DNA of 64,000 bases from Saccharolobus shibatae B12 (GTDB lineage: Archaea; Thermoproteota; Thermoprotei_A; Sulfolobales; Sulfolobaceae): NCBI RefSeq assembly GCF_019175345.1, contig NZ_CP077717.1:1278001-1342000 (forward strand). The letters run 5' to 3'. Positions within the stretch are counted from its first letter, which is position 1. The number at the start of each line of letters is the position of its first letter. Below the pieces are notes generated by a model. It saw only the letters and a program-made list of their open reading frames with translations. It ran no database searches and was not told the origin of the DNA. Made by a program: the position numbers and the translations under genes. Shown here in pieces: positions 17,731 through 27,360 of the stretch.

Positions 17731-18729
17731 ATGAAAATAGCACTAATATCTGCCAAATATGACTTTGATGACATCAGTAAAGTAACTGGAATAGGAAGAT
17801 ATGCTAGAATGGTTTACCAAGGTTTAAAAAGAAAAGGAATTGATGTACATACTTATTCATTCTTTGATTATTCATCAGTATCCTCCTTTTTAATTTCTAC
17901 TATCAACGGATTTTTTTATAACTATTCAAATTACGATATAATTCATTTCCTATCACCTAAACCGTTTATTCCATTGAGAAAAGGTAAAGCAGTATGGATA
18001 ACTACTGCTCATGATCTCTTCTTTTTACGTTACAAAGAATCTAGAGGAAACTTATTAACGGCAAGGTTTTATATGAGGAGTTTACTGAACTCTGACGTTA
18101 TTGTAGCAGTTTCCAGCCTTGTAAAAGAAGAAATAGAAAGAACAGATTATGAAGGGAAAATTTTCGTTGTGAATCCAGGCATTGATGAAAGATTTTTTAT
18201 CATGCCTAAGAGAGAGAAAAACAACAATTTCATCAAACTAGGTTATATAGGAAGGCTCGATCATGAGAGGAAAAATGTAATAAGAGGAATAAGAGTTTTC
18301 AAGAAGATTAAAGATAAGAATATAATATTTGAATTATGGGGAGATTATAATATGAAAAGTGACATTTTTAAACAGATATTAAGAGAAAGTAAAAATGATA
18401 GTAGGATTAAGATTATGGGGCCTGCGCCGGATGACAAATTAATGGAAATTTACGATTCATTCGATTTTCTATTTTTACCTACGAAAAAAGAAGGGTTCGG
18501 ATTTCCCATAGTAGAGGCTTACGCTAGGGGAGTTCCAGTTATTGTATTCAACGATGCGAAAATTCCTCAAGAGGTTTGTAAATATTGCATAAGAATTGAA
18601 GATGAGCTACCTAATTTAAGAGAACTAAATATCGACACTTATACAATTAGAGAATATGCAAAGAATTTCTCATTAGATAGAATGATAGAAAAACTTTTTG
18701 AGATATATAATAAATTGATAAATAATTAA
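17731..18729 (+). CDS. Family 4 glycosyltransferase, full length
   Basis: The 332-residue enzyme has a complete GT-B layout: N-terminal KIALISAKYDFDDISKVTGIGRYARMVYQG, an acceptor-domain core with WITTAHDLFFLRY, the linker VNPGIDERFF, donor domain GYIGRLDHERKNVIRGI, IKIMGPAPDDKLMEIYDSFDF and the nucleotide-sugar site KEGFGFPIVEAYARGVPVI, whose two glutamates give E-x7-E. It transfers an alpha-linked sugar from a nucleotide donor, probably onto a lipid-linked or surface glycan. It is a single gene with mobile debris on both sides. Confidence 0.85.
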   Translation: MKIALISAKYDFDDISKVTGIGRYARMVYQGLKRKGIDVHTYSFFDYSSVSSFLISTINGFFYNYSNYDIIHFLSPKPFIPLRKGKAVWITTAHDLFFLRYKESRGNLLTARFYMRSLLNSDVIVAVSSLVKEEIERTDYEGKIFVVNPGIDERFFIMPKREKNNNFIKLGYIGRLDHERKNVIRGIRVFKKIKDKNIIFELWGDYNMKSDIFKQILRESKNDSRIKIMGPAPDDKLMEIYDSFDFLFLPTKKEGFGFPIVEAYARGVPVIVFNDAKIPQEVCKYCIRIEDELPNLRELNIDTYTIREYAKNFSLDRMIEKLFEIYNKLINN

Positions 18730-18976
18730 TTTTCAATCCAAAACTAAAACTCTCTTATCCATATTGGTAGACCCAAAAATCACCTCCTTAACAATAAATC
18801 TATAGTATTAATAAGCATTTATACAAGTTTAAATAGAGAATTTTCTAGATTGAATAAATCATTAAGAAACAAAAGAATAAGCAATAATCTAAACTCTTCC
18901 CTCCTCACCACACCCTTAAACACTAGTATTTTGGAAAAGTTCTTAGACTATGATTTAGTGGTACATCCTTAGTCGA
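18730..18976 (+). other. Short open frame without a start, probable gene remnant
   Basis: From about 18755 to the stop at 18967-18969 a plus-strand frame stays open for roughly 70 codons (NNKSIVLISIYTSLNREF, later LNTSILEKFLDYDLVVHP). It has no ATG, GTG or TTG early in the frame and no recognisable family. It ends just before the IS5-like fragment at 18977 and may be the remains of a gene lost to transposition. Confidence 0.25.
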
Positions 18977-19362
18977 GAGACTGTCCCGAACGCAAATAAT
19001 TGAATAAAAATATAAAAAGAGAAATATTGTATTACGAACTATGAGGAATGAAATGCAATTTTATCTTTCAATATAACGTGAGATTAAACTTATACTGTAA
19101 GAGAAAATAACCAGTAGTAGAGAAAAACAGAATTTTCCACATAATCCACACTACCTCGATCAACTCGCGCGGTACAAAGTTAGTGGGCTAACTGACTCTC
19201 GGGAACCCGCGACAGCACTGAGGCATAGATCGAGGAGTTATAGATCAACGCAATGACGTAAACGAAAAGCTCCACCATCTCCTTGTCTGCTGCATAAGGC
19301 CTCCAATACCTTTTCAAGAAAATCCCGAAGAACTCCACATAACGCCTAAAACTAGGAAAACC
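18977..19362 (-). mobile_element. Truncated IS5-like copy A3
   Basis: It starts at the terminal repeat gagactgtcccg and includes the C-terminal transposase frame (FPSFRRYVEFFGIFLKRYW through LSRVPESQLAH). It breaks at about 19362 into the 3' end of an IS110-like element. It is about 386 bp of the 1275-bp element. Confidence 0.8.
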
Positions 19363-19660
19363 TATCAACCAAGTAGAGGACATCTATATAGGTTTTATTA
19401 GCCAAGGAGAGTAATACTCTCCATGGCTGGGGAAACATGGTCGAGAAGGGAACTGAAGCTAAGTCTTCGAGTGAGGGCGTGACAAACCCCTACCGTCGGA
19501 CTGAACATTGTGATATTATTCACGGATATAGACACTACATGCTACGCCTCTAACAAACCTACTGGGATAACGAGTCCAGCACATCACCCATATCAACGTC
19601 CTCAATGTTAACGTCCTTCCCCCTAGGGGCCCTAAAACTCTTCTTAACATCGCCCTTGTT
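19363..19660 (-). mobile_element. IS110-like 3' end fragment (D3) with a terminal hairpin
   Basis: On the minus strand it holds the last codons of the IS110 transposase (GDVKKSFRAPRGK and the following DV-rich tail) and the full 3' non-coding region shared with 5267-5445. The region includes a strong hairpin at about 19399-19426 (agccaaggagagt and actctccatggct), better preserved here than in D1. It stops at about 19660, just before the promoter of the membrane protein gene. Confidence 0.7.
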
Positions 19661-19706
19661 TATAAATTAGAAGATTTTTAAAAGACTCTACAAGATTCAT
19701 AATATA

Positions 19707-21875
19707 ATGGTAGACAAGGCAGAGACACGTTTACTATTTAAACATATTGATATTTTAATTTTAATAATTCTTGATTTATTGCTAGCTATTGATTTCACCA
19801 GATTAGGGAATATTTATAATATAGATAACCCTATATTTCCATATTTAAATCCTATAACAGCTTATAAATATTTGCTTTTATCGCTATATGGGTACAATCC
19901 ATGGTTAGGTACCATATCGCAATTCTATTTAGGAACTTTTTTAGTAAATTTTCCTATTTTTATATTCTCAAATCTACCTCTTTCTGGAACTTTTTTCGAT
20001 TTTTCTTTATTACTATTAGGATCCCTCCCATTATATAAGTTGACAAGGGAAATGCTACCCCATGATAATACCCTCATTACCATATTAGCAGGTTATGCAA
20101 GTGTGTTATTTTTTGCTCTAAATCCTCAAGGCGCAGGAGGATTAAACAGCTCAATGTTAACTTCAGTTTATACTTATGCTTTTCTACCACTTTTATTATA
20201 TTCTATTAGAAAATTCTTCCTATCTGATAATTTTTCACAATCTGTATTCTGGTTATTAATTATGATCCCAATATTCTTTATGGAATATTATTACTCAATT
20301 CCAGTATATACTTTACCATTAGCTATTCTTCTTTTCACTTTCTTCGTCTTCTATGGAATAAAATCTCTCTTATCTCATCATTACTTTAGAGTCATTTTAT
20401 TGTTATCCCTTATTGGAGGATATTTATATCTAAAAATCGGAGAAATGATATCCATCTATCAAAGCTTTACTAATCCCGGATTTATTAAAATTTCATACTA
20501 CTATTGGGTTACTAATGCGCAAGCAGAAAGCCTATCTCTAACGTTAAGAGGTCTAAATGCCAACTTTGGTATTCCACCTGCTAACATATATTATTTTAGT
20601 TTAATTTTAGCAATAATTTACTTATTCATACCTATAAATAGAGAAACAAGAAAAAGAGGAGAAGCTCTCTTCATGCTGTCAGAGTTTCTTTTATTCACAT
20701 TTTTATACTCTATGCCTAACGTTCCCTTTTCTTCATTTTGGGAGAAATTATTTTTCGAATTTCCTATAATGACTGATTTAAGAACTCAGTATGTTTTAAT
20801 AACTCCTTTCCAAGGATTATTAATGTCCATAGCCTTTGGTCTGGGTTCTTATGGATTTATTAAGAGTTTAAGTTACAAGAAAATAGGAAAAATTGTATCT
20901 CTTATTTTGGTATTTATTTCAATAATAGGAGTTTCATTTAGCATTCTAGCTTATGGTCCCAGTGGTATTGTTCATGTCCCACAAGAATTTTTAAATACAG
21001 TTAATTTTATAAATAGTCATTCGTCTTATAACTTAACTGTTTTAATCTTACCTATATTTGGGACGGAAGATAGCCAAAGTTGGTATCACGGACCCAGCTT
21101 ATTCCCTCTCTTTCTAAAACCTTTACCTATACTTGGCGGCTATTACTATAGCGTATCAAGTGAAATGTTCAACACTATAAACGGTGTATATTATCATATT
21201 TATGAAGAAAATACTTCCTCTAAATCTATGAACTACGTAAAGAATTTCTTTTATTTATTTAACGTTAGATATATAATAGTGGAAAAAACAGCAGTTAAAT
21301 TCGGGCCTTTAGTTATATTTTCTCCGTATGGCTCATACTCATATAGTAGCTTGAAAGAAGGTATTCAGAACTTTACTAAATTAAATGTACTAAAACTTTC
21401 TTACAACAACTCACTGTATTTCGTGTATTCTACTGACATTAATTCGTCTTTAGGGCTTATATCATTTGAAAATTATTCCATAACATATATACTGAATTCA
21501 AGTAACATAACCAGATTGCTCATACCTATTCAAGTAATATATATATCACCTGCAGAATATATTCTTAAATTAGAGAATATAACCAACTCAACGTTATATC
21601 TTTATCTTATGATACCTTATTCCGAAGGATGGAATATAACTGGAGCTAAGGTAATTTCTCATTCAAATTATTATGGATATAATCTATTTAAGATAGAAAC
21701 AGAAAATAAAACAATGCATCTCATAAATTCTGAGGTTATTGAATCTATACCGATAGGAGTAAAAAGTGTAGGTTTAGAACTAGTTTTACCGTTTATTTTA
21801 GCGGTAATAGTCAGAAGCAAGATAGGAAAACTAATAGGCAGTAAAATTAGGCTTAGATTACTTAGATACTTTTAG
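19707..21875 (+). CDS. Large polytopic membrane protein with C-terminal extracytoplasmic domain
   Basis: The 722-residue protein begins with a hydrophobic span (IDILILIILDLLLAID) and has about ten further membrane segments up to residue ~430. A largely hydrophilic domain rich in Asn-X-Ser/Thr sequons follows, and then a final C-terminal span (LELVLPFILAVIV) with a basic tail. The layout resembles GT-C or YfhO-like membrane glycosyltransferases, in which a lipid-linked sugar is transferred on the outer face. I see no certain catalytic motif, so the class is inferred from topology and context. A truncated relative is at 23682-24452. The start ATG is preceded by aagatttttaaaag about 30 bases upstream, a usable TATA element. 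Confidence 0.65.
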   Translation: MVDKAETRLLFKHIDILILIILDLLLAIDFTRLGNIYNIDNPIFPYLNPITAYKYLLLSLYGYNPWLGTISQFYLGTFLVNFPIFIFSNLPLSGTFFDFSLLLLGSLPLYKLTREMLPHDNTLITILAGYASVLFFALNPQGAGGLNSSMLTSVYTYAFLPLLLYSIRKFFLSDNFSQSVFWLLIMIPIFFMEYYYSIPVYTLPLAILLFTFFVFYGIKSLLSHHYFRVILLLSLIGGYLYLKIGEMISIYQSFTNPGFIKISYYYWVTNAQAESLSLTLRGLNANFGIPPANIYYFSLILAIIYLFIPINRETRKRGEALFMLSEFLLFTFLYSMPNVPFSSFWEKLFFEFPIMTDLRTQYVLITPFQGLLMSIAFGLGSYGFIKSLSYKKIGKIVSLILVFISIIGVSFSILAYGPSGIVHVPQEFLNTVNFINSHSSYNLTVLILPIFGTEDSQSWYHGPSLFPLFLKPLPILGGYYYSVSSEMFNTINGVYYHIYEENTSSKSMNYVKNFFYLFNVRYIIVEKTAVKFGPLVIFSPYGSYSYSSLKEGIQNFTKLNVLKLSYNNSLYFVYSTDINSSLGLISFENYSITYILNSSNITRLLIPIQVIYISPAEYILKLENITNSTLYLYLMIPYSEGWNITGAKVISHSNYYGYNLFKIETENKTMHLINSEVIESIPIGVKSVGLELVLPFILAVIVRSKIGKLIGSKIRLRLLRYF

Positions 21876-22006
21876 GCATAAGTGCAAAATCCTTGACCTT
21901 TTTGTAAAAGGTGATATCTAGTATTTACCAAAGAGAATGGTTCAAGCACAAATAATTGAATAAATATAATGTGATAGAAATAAAGTGTTTAGATTTCTTA
22001 CGAATT
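21876..22006. other. Short intergenic region with an IS5-like end remnant
   Basis: Around 21943-21968 the words gcacaaataattgaataaat match the inner terminal repeat of the IS5-like element, but the outer cgggacagtctc is gone. No gene is present. Confidence 0.4.
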
Positions 22007-23209
22007 AGCAGTTGTTCTACTTTTCCTCGGTAATACAAGATTTTCAGTACTACCGATAAAGTTTTTAGTCTAGCGTTTGGTTGATTGAAAAGTGTGAAGT
22101 CCGAGAAAAAGCTGGACATTGCAAGGAACGAGTTCATTAAGTCCTTCAATTACCTGGTTGGAATAATGAGGATGAACGGGTTGAGCAGAAAGGTCGCAGT
22201 AAGTTTATCACTCATGGCCTTGATAGGAGGGGGAGCCAGCATCAGAAACGCATCCATCACGCTCGGGTTGAACTACGCCAACTTGTTAAAAGCACTGGAG
22301 AACTTGGAGAACGCTTGGAGGGACTACCTTGAGGCGTTAAGCAAAGTAATAGTTGGACCCGTAGTGGTGATAGTTGACGACACATTTGACCACAAACTCT
22401 ATTCCAGAGTAGAGGGAGTAGCCAGCAGATACGGGAACTACTTCGCGTGGTGTTCCGTGCATAAGAGGTTCGAGCCTGGCATACAAGTCCTCACAATAGC
22501 CTTATACGACTTAGCTACAGGGAAGAGCTATCTGGTCGGCGCGTTCCCCTACGCCACGAGAAAGATGTGGGAGAGCGGGATGGTGAACGAGTTCAAGACC
22601 AAGATTGAAATGTCTGCGGAAATTATCGAGATCCTCAAAAGGCGCTTCTCTGTATGCAGAATCGTTTTCGACTCTTGGTATTGGTCGGAGAAGCTGGTGA
22701 AGGGTAGTGTGGTTTCTGAGTTGAAGTCTAATAGGAGGCTTCTAAGGGTTAGGTCTTTGAAGGGAGAGAAGACGTTGGGGGTGGAGGGTCACCCCCACGT
22801 CGGAGATCTCCCTCCAGGGTCTTACTTGGCCGACTTGACCCTAGGAGATCGAGTTATTACAGTAAAATTGTTAATACTGGTATATAAAGGTAACAGGCTG
22901 AACTTGTACGCCACTGACCTTAACTTGAGCGATGAGGAGATAGAGATGACTTGGAAGATTAGGTGGGAGATAGAGAAGTTACACAGGAACGTCAAGACCT
23001 TGAGCGTGCAAGATACCTCTTTTCTCAAAAGGAGAAGGCTTCAAGGTTATCTGTTCCTCTTTGTGATGGTGGTCAACGCGGCCAGAGACTTGGTCAGTTC
23101 CCTTAACCGGAAGAGTGTGGAGGAACTTCTCCGGTTCGTTGAAATACGTTTATGAAGTACACTAGGTTTGATGAAAATCTTTAAACTGCGTTAAAGTAGA
23201 ACAACTGCT
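22007..23209 (+). mobile_element. IS4/ISH3-like insertion sequence, intact copy C1 (1203 bp)
   Basis: Inverted terminal repeats are agcagttgttctac at 22007 and gtagaacaactgct ending at 23209. They enclose one uninterrupted transposase. Relics of its right end lie at 5045-5266 and 11029/12315-12393, and two short deletion derivatives keep both ends (33277-33456 and 41291-41569). I could not find a clear target duplication because both flanks are older debris. Confidence 0.85.
22085..23155 (+). CDS. IS4/ISH3-like DDE transposase
   Basis: The 356-residue protein has an N-terminal helical domain, a first catalytic block VVVIVDDTFDHKLYSR, a second block CRIVFDSWYWSEKLV, and a C-terminal glutamate block IRWEIEKLHRNVKTL of the Y/W-x2-E type used by IS4-related transposases. 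The spacing (about 110 residues between the aspartates and a beta-rich insertion before the glutamate) fits the IS4/ISH3 fold. The frame has no break, so the element may be active. Confidence 0.85.
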   Translation: MKSVKSEKKLDIARNEFIKSFNYLVGIMRMNGLSRKVAVSLSLMALIGGGASIRNASITLGLNYANLLKALENLENAWRDYLEALSKVIVGPVVVIVDDTFDHKLYSRVEGVASRYGNYFAWCSVHKRFEPGIQVLTIALYDLATGKSYLVGAFPYATRKMWESGMVNEFKTKIEMSAEIIEILKRRFSVCRIVFDSWYWSEKLVKGSVVSELKSNRRLLRVRSLKGEKTLGVEGHPHVGDLPPGSYLADLTLGDRVITVKLLILVYKGNRLNLYATDLNLSDEEIEMTWKIRWEIEKLHRNVKTLSVQDTSFLKRRRLQGYLFLFVMVVNAARDLVSSLNRKSVEELLRFVEIRL

Positions 23210-23212
23210 AAT

Positions 23213-23617
23213 CCAGAAAGACACCCTTCCTCCCCAAAAGAAAGAGTACTGCTTGAACGAGTCCCCAGCTGGTCCCCTTAGTCGGCTTTATCCTACTCAA
23301 CAATCGTTTATCCTTGTGGTACTGGGGTATGGCGTGAAAGTCTATACTCTTCTATCCCTCGTCTCCCTCAATACTTTCTTTCCCAGTTTCTTCAAGATCG
23401 TTCTCACGTCCTCAATGTCGATACGGTTCAAGGTCCTCAAGGCTCTCCTCCCCTCGTTTCCCAGTCTGCTCAAGTAACTTCCTCTTGCCTCAAGTAGGGA
23501 CTTGAGGAGTTCTTTGGGGAAAAGTATTATAGGGAGGACTGAATAGATTATCTTGAGGGCGGACCTGGCGAAGTCTCTATTGGGCTTCGCCAGTTTTGGT
23601 TTGTTATTGCATTTCAT
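23213..23617 (-). pseudogene. N-terminal fragment of a second ISH3-like transposase
   Basis: ATG at 23617 opens KPKLAKPNRDFARSALKIIY, then LPKELL-like and SRLGNEGRRALRTLN helices. A frame break near 23345 is followed by FHAIP-type and SRIKPTKGTSWGL-like sequence toward 23213. This pattern resembles ISH3-group transposases distinct from copy C1. The catalytic core is missing. GC content and codon use are those of the other IS elements. Confidence 0.55.
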
Positions 23618-23681
23618 ATGTTTAGGTCCGCCCTCGCTTATACAATCTTTTCTACAAAAAATTAGCGTCTACTAGACTTTT

Positions 23682-24452
23682 TTGTATTTCGTTCATCTCA
23701 TTTTTTACGCGAGAAAAGAGATTCCCATACTGACGTCATATATGCCCTCACAAAATTACGCAGAAGAAGCTGTTTATCTTTTAGAACATAACACAACTTT
23801 ATTATCTTATTTGCTGGCTTTTTCCGGAATAAAATATATAGTTGTAACCAATTATATTTATAATACTACATGGCCTCATGCTTATGGAGAACCATATCTA
23901 TCTAACTGGGGATATAACTATTTTATAACAGGTTCTCCCGCTATTGTTAATAACTTACTTAATAATTCTTTGTCGTTCAAAGAAATCTTTCAGATTCCTA
24001 ATGTGACTATTTATAATAATATAAATTCCAAATATCCTTTCACTATAATTCCTTTTGAACTATCTAATCCAAGTAATATATCTTTAGAAGAAATTATAAA
24101 TGCTATAAATTATACAAACAACCTAGATGCTTCCATTATTACTCACGATGATTACATACATATAAATATATCAAGTCCCAAAGAGAAAAAAACATATTAT
24201 ATTGTTATGGATTTTATGTATAACAAGAACTGGAAATTAATCTGTGGAAACAAAGTAATTGACGGTATACGAGGCCCTTTTGGTCTTCAAGCATTTAATG
24301 TATCAGATTGTAATAGCTTGAACGTTACTTTGTATTTTAATGGAGCAGATACATATAAATATCTTAATTATACTTCTATCACTATTTATATTATAATCAG
24401 CATAATTGTTTTTATAATCATACTAGAGGATAAGATTAAAGAAAGGTCTTAA
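23682..24452 (+). pseudogene. C-terminal domain of a second large membrane glycan protein
   Basis: The first ATG (23682) follows mobile debris, so the membrane-embedded N-terminal part is missing. The remaining ~256 residues resemble the outer domain of the protein at 19707: YLLEHNTTLLSYLLAFSGIK, YIVVTNYIYNTTW, many Asn-X-Ser/Thr sequons, and a single C-terminal span (ITIYIIISIIVFIIILE) with a short charged tail. The stop overlaps the convergent GT4 gene by 17 bases. Confidence 0.6.
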
Positions 24453-25656
24453 TAATATCTATTTCATTTGAAACAACTTTATCCCAATTGCTGTGATCTT
24501 CCAAAAATTTTTTAGTTTTGTCATCAAATAGATATTCTAAATCTCCTTCCTTTAATTTTTTTATAGTATCTAATAGTTCTTTTTCATTATTAATGAAAAT
24601 TATAGGCTTTACATCTCTATATATTTCTTCTAAATCGTTATGTCTAAACATTATTACCGGCACCTTATTAGCAATTAATTCTAAGGTGGTAAAGCTATAG
24701 GTCTCTCTATATGAAAAATTAATACCAATTTTACTGGTTCTAATGTAATTTATTACTTCATCATTATTAATTTTACCAAATATTTGAATTTTGATTAAAT
24801 CATTATTTTTAACTATATTATTAATTTTGCTACGAAACTCTTTAGTCATTTCTCCTATTAATTTGATATTTATATTAATATTTTCCTTTTTTAGTAGTTT
24901 CAAAAATCTTACAAGCCTACAAACTCCCTTAAAGGGTGTGAATGCTGTAGATATAGACACTATACCATCTCTAGCGGCATTTTTGTTATCTTTAGGCAAT
25001 TTTATAGCTATACCTGGATATAATCTTTTTGTGTAGATATCATATTTAACAATATTATAACGCTTTAGGGAATTAGGATTTATATATATAGCAAATTTAA
25101 ACTTCTTTCTAGAAAGAATCCGTCTAAGATAGTTACTTATAAATAATCTTTCAAGAAGTTTTTTTCTAACATATAAGGGATTCAAGCAATTATGGGTAGA
25201 CAATACATATTTAATTTCATCAAAGTAACTCCCTTCTAACCAAGATCCATGAATAAGAAAGCCTCTAATTTTCGCTTTTATTTTAGTTGCTAAATCTAGA
25301 TCTGTAGGTATTTCACTAGTTACGTAAATTAAATCGAATTCATGTCTTTCCAATTCTTTAGCGATTCTGTTTATTGCATCTAAATGGAGAATAGATTTAA
25401 TATTAAGGCTCTTATATAATGATATATTTATGGGTATTTCTAGGTTATGCTGAGATGCAAAATTGTATAATTTATCTATATATTTATCATCATTTTCTAT
25501 ATGAAAAGAACTTCCTAAAATGCTGGGGATATAATATGCTTTATCAAAATATGAACTAACCTTTGATACAAACACAGTGCTTCTCGTAGAACCTCCAGAA
25601 ATGTCTTTGCCTTGATAATATTCTGGGTAAACATCACCTATGATTAAAACCCTCAT
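24436..25656 (-). CDS. Family 4-type glycosyltransferase
   Basis: The 406-residue protein starts MRVLIIGDVYPEYYQGKDISGG, a GT-B nucleotide fold with a glycine-rich loop. The donor domain contains GIVSISTAFTPFKGVCRLV, IKLIGEM, IQIFGKINNDEVINYI and FSYRETYSFTTLELIANKVPVI, where E-x7-E fits the retaining GT4 site. The C-terminus DDKTKKFLEDHSNWDKVV is similar to that of the GT4 at 16099 (MHSSWDKVAE), so these two belong to one subgroup. It is convergent with 23682-24452. Confidence 0.8.
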   Translation of the reverse strand: MRVLIIGDVYPEYYQGKDISGGSTRSTVFVSKVSSYFDKAYYIPSILGSSFHIENDDKYIDKLYNFASQHNLEIPINISLYKSLNIKSILHLDAINRIAKELERHEFDLIYVTSEIPTDLDLATKIKAKIRGFLIHGSWLEGSYFDEIKYVLSTHNCLNPLYVRKKLLERLFISNYLRRILSRKKFKFAIYINPNSLKRYNIVKYDIYTKRLYPGIAIKLPKDNKNAARDGIVSISTAFTPFKGVCRLVRFLKLLKKENININIKLIGEMTKEFRSKINNIVKNNDLIKIQIFGKINNDEVINYIRTSKIGINFSYRETYSFTTLELIANKVPVIMFRHNDLEEIYRDVKPIIFINNEKELLDTIKKLKEGDLEYLFDDKTKKFLEDHSNWDKVVSNEIDIIKTFL

Positions 25657-25776
25657 GACTTACAACATACAAGTTAAAGTAAAATAAATTCTTTTACTTT
25701 TATTGACCAAAAACAAGGCTAATTATACTGACGCTTAATAGTCGTTACTAAAAATTTTAAAGATAATGTTACGAGA

Positions 25777-25938
25777 GAGTCTGGGACAAATTAGTCTAAT
25801 GGGCTCTAAATTTATATAACATTTCAAGATTTTTAATCTAACGCTTTAGACCACAGTAGGTCGTGAATCGCGACCCTAGCTAAGACCGTCAAGTGAATCC
25901 TCTCTTCCCTAACCTTATTTATGATCCACCCAGTCCTC
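25777..25938 (-). mobile_element. 3' end fragment of the DDE element X next to IS110 copy D2
   Basis: It starts with gagtctgggacaaa (terminal repeat) and is the inverse of 6858-7019, ending at the same junction with an IS110-like element. It codes for the same transposase C-terminus. Confidence 0.8.
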
Positions 25939-26229
25939 CTCCTACGGGGAATTCACGCAAAACTAGAGAACGAGTAAAAACAAGTATTACAAGAGAAAAA
26001 GAAATAAGCAAGGAAGGAGAAAAACAACATAAGCCCATGTCCTCCAAGGGGATAAAAACCCCATGATATAGGCTGGCTGTGAAGCCCCTAGAAAACAAGA
26101 GGGGACAAAACCCCGAGTAGGAGTGTGCAAATAAATTTTTCTAGGGGCTGAAGGCAGTTAATATTATGCAAGAAAAACGAGGTATTATGATGATAAAGAA
26201 TATCTCGCATACACGAGCAATATTCTATC
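25939..26229 (+). ncRNA. Candidate IS110 bridge RNA, copy D2
   Basis: The leader between the element terminus and the transposase start contains a hairpin ggggataaaaacccc (26048-26062) and a perfect 13-bp stem (26083-26095 with 26137-26149). This encloses a ggggacaaaacccc hairpin (26101-26114) and an open loop with gtaggag (26117-26123). That heptamer can pair with the element's own terminus ctcctac (25939-25945). This matches the donor-binding logic of IS110 bridge RNAs. The end points of any transcript cannot be read from sequence. Confidence 0.5.
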
Positions 26230-27359
26230 ATGGAAAGTGAGATTAAAACAAGGGGTTTCGCAATAGACGTTTCAAGGGATAAGTTGACGGTAGTGAAAGC
26301 TGAACTTGTAACAACGCAAGAGAAAGGGGGAGTAGAGGTTAACGAGGTGAGGGAATTCAAGTACGACAACGAGGGAATAGAAGAGCTAATTCCTTGGCGA
26401 ATACAAGGAAGGGATAATGGAGGCAACCGGACCGTACTTCTTCTACCTACACGAAGAACTAACAAAAAAGGGATTCAAGGTAATAGTAATAAATCCCTTA
26501 CACTTGAAGGAAGTATTCGGAAAGAAGACCGACAAGTTAGATGCACAAAGACTGGCAAAAGCCTTCATACTGGGAGTAGTTAAGGGGTCATACATACCGA
26601 CCGGGGAAATAAGGGAATTGAGGGGGTTAACGAGGTATAGGGAGAGCTTGATGAGAAAGATAACGCAAGTAAAGAACAAGATAAGGAAGTTCTTGGAGAT
26701 AGGATACAAGATAGAGCCCTTTGATAAGAGGGGAATGTTGTTGGAGAAGTTAAGTAGGGGAGAAGGGCTGAGTGAGGAGGAAAAGGACGAGTTGAAGGAG
26801 AAGTTAGGGAGAAATTTGAATGATGAGAAGTTGGCTTTGAAGCAGCTGGTAGACTTACTAAAGAGCTTGGAGGCTATGGTTAAGGAGGTTGAGGACATGA
26901 TAGTTTCTAAGATTCCTCAGCCTGTGGTCGAGTTGAGCCCGGGAGTTGGTTTGATTAGTGTAACGATTTACGCTGAGTTCGGTGATGTTTCTCGTTTTCT
27001 CAACTCCAAGGCTGCTAGGGCTTATGCGGGTTTTGCTCCTAGGACTAAGCAGAGTGGTGAGAGCGAGTCTCACTCGGGTATGATTAGGGGTAATAAGTAT
27101 TTGCGTAGGGCTTTTTTCCTGGTTGCTAGGGTAGGAAGTCTGAGCGTTTCAAGGAGTTTTACGATAGGCTTGTCTCTAAGTGGAAGAGTGCTACTAAACT
27201 TGTGCTCTTGGTGGGAAGCTTGCTTGTATTTGTTATCACGTTATAAAGGATGGTGTTTACAAGGGCGATGTTAAGAAGAGTTTTAGGGCCCCTAGGGGGA
27301 AGGACGTTAACGTTCAAGATGTTGATGTGGGTGATGCGCTGGACTCGTTGTCCCAGTAG
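26230..27359 (+). pseudogene. IS110-family transposase D2, multiply frameshifted
   Basis: It has the same domain order as D1: FAIDVSRDKLTVV, break near 26392, MEATGPYFF, KTDKLDAQRLAKA, LSPGVGLISVTIYAEFGD and SGESES. Breaks near 27140 and 27215 precede the tail KDGVYKGDVKKSF and the stop at 27357-27359. It shares all breaks with D1 but keeps the three extra codons REL-RGL. Since both copies share the damage, either the element was duplicated after it broke or it moves with enzyme supplied in trans. Confidence 0.75.
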
Positions 27360-27360
27360 G

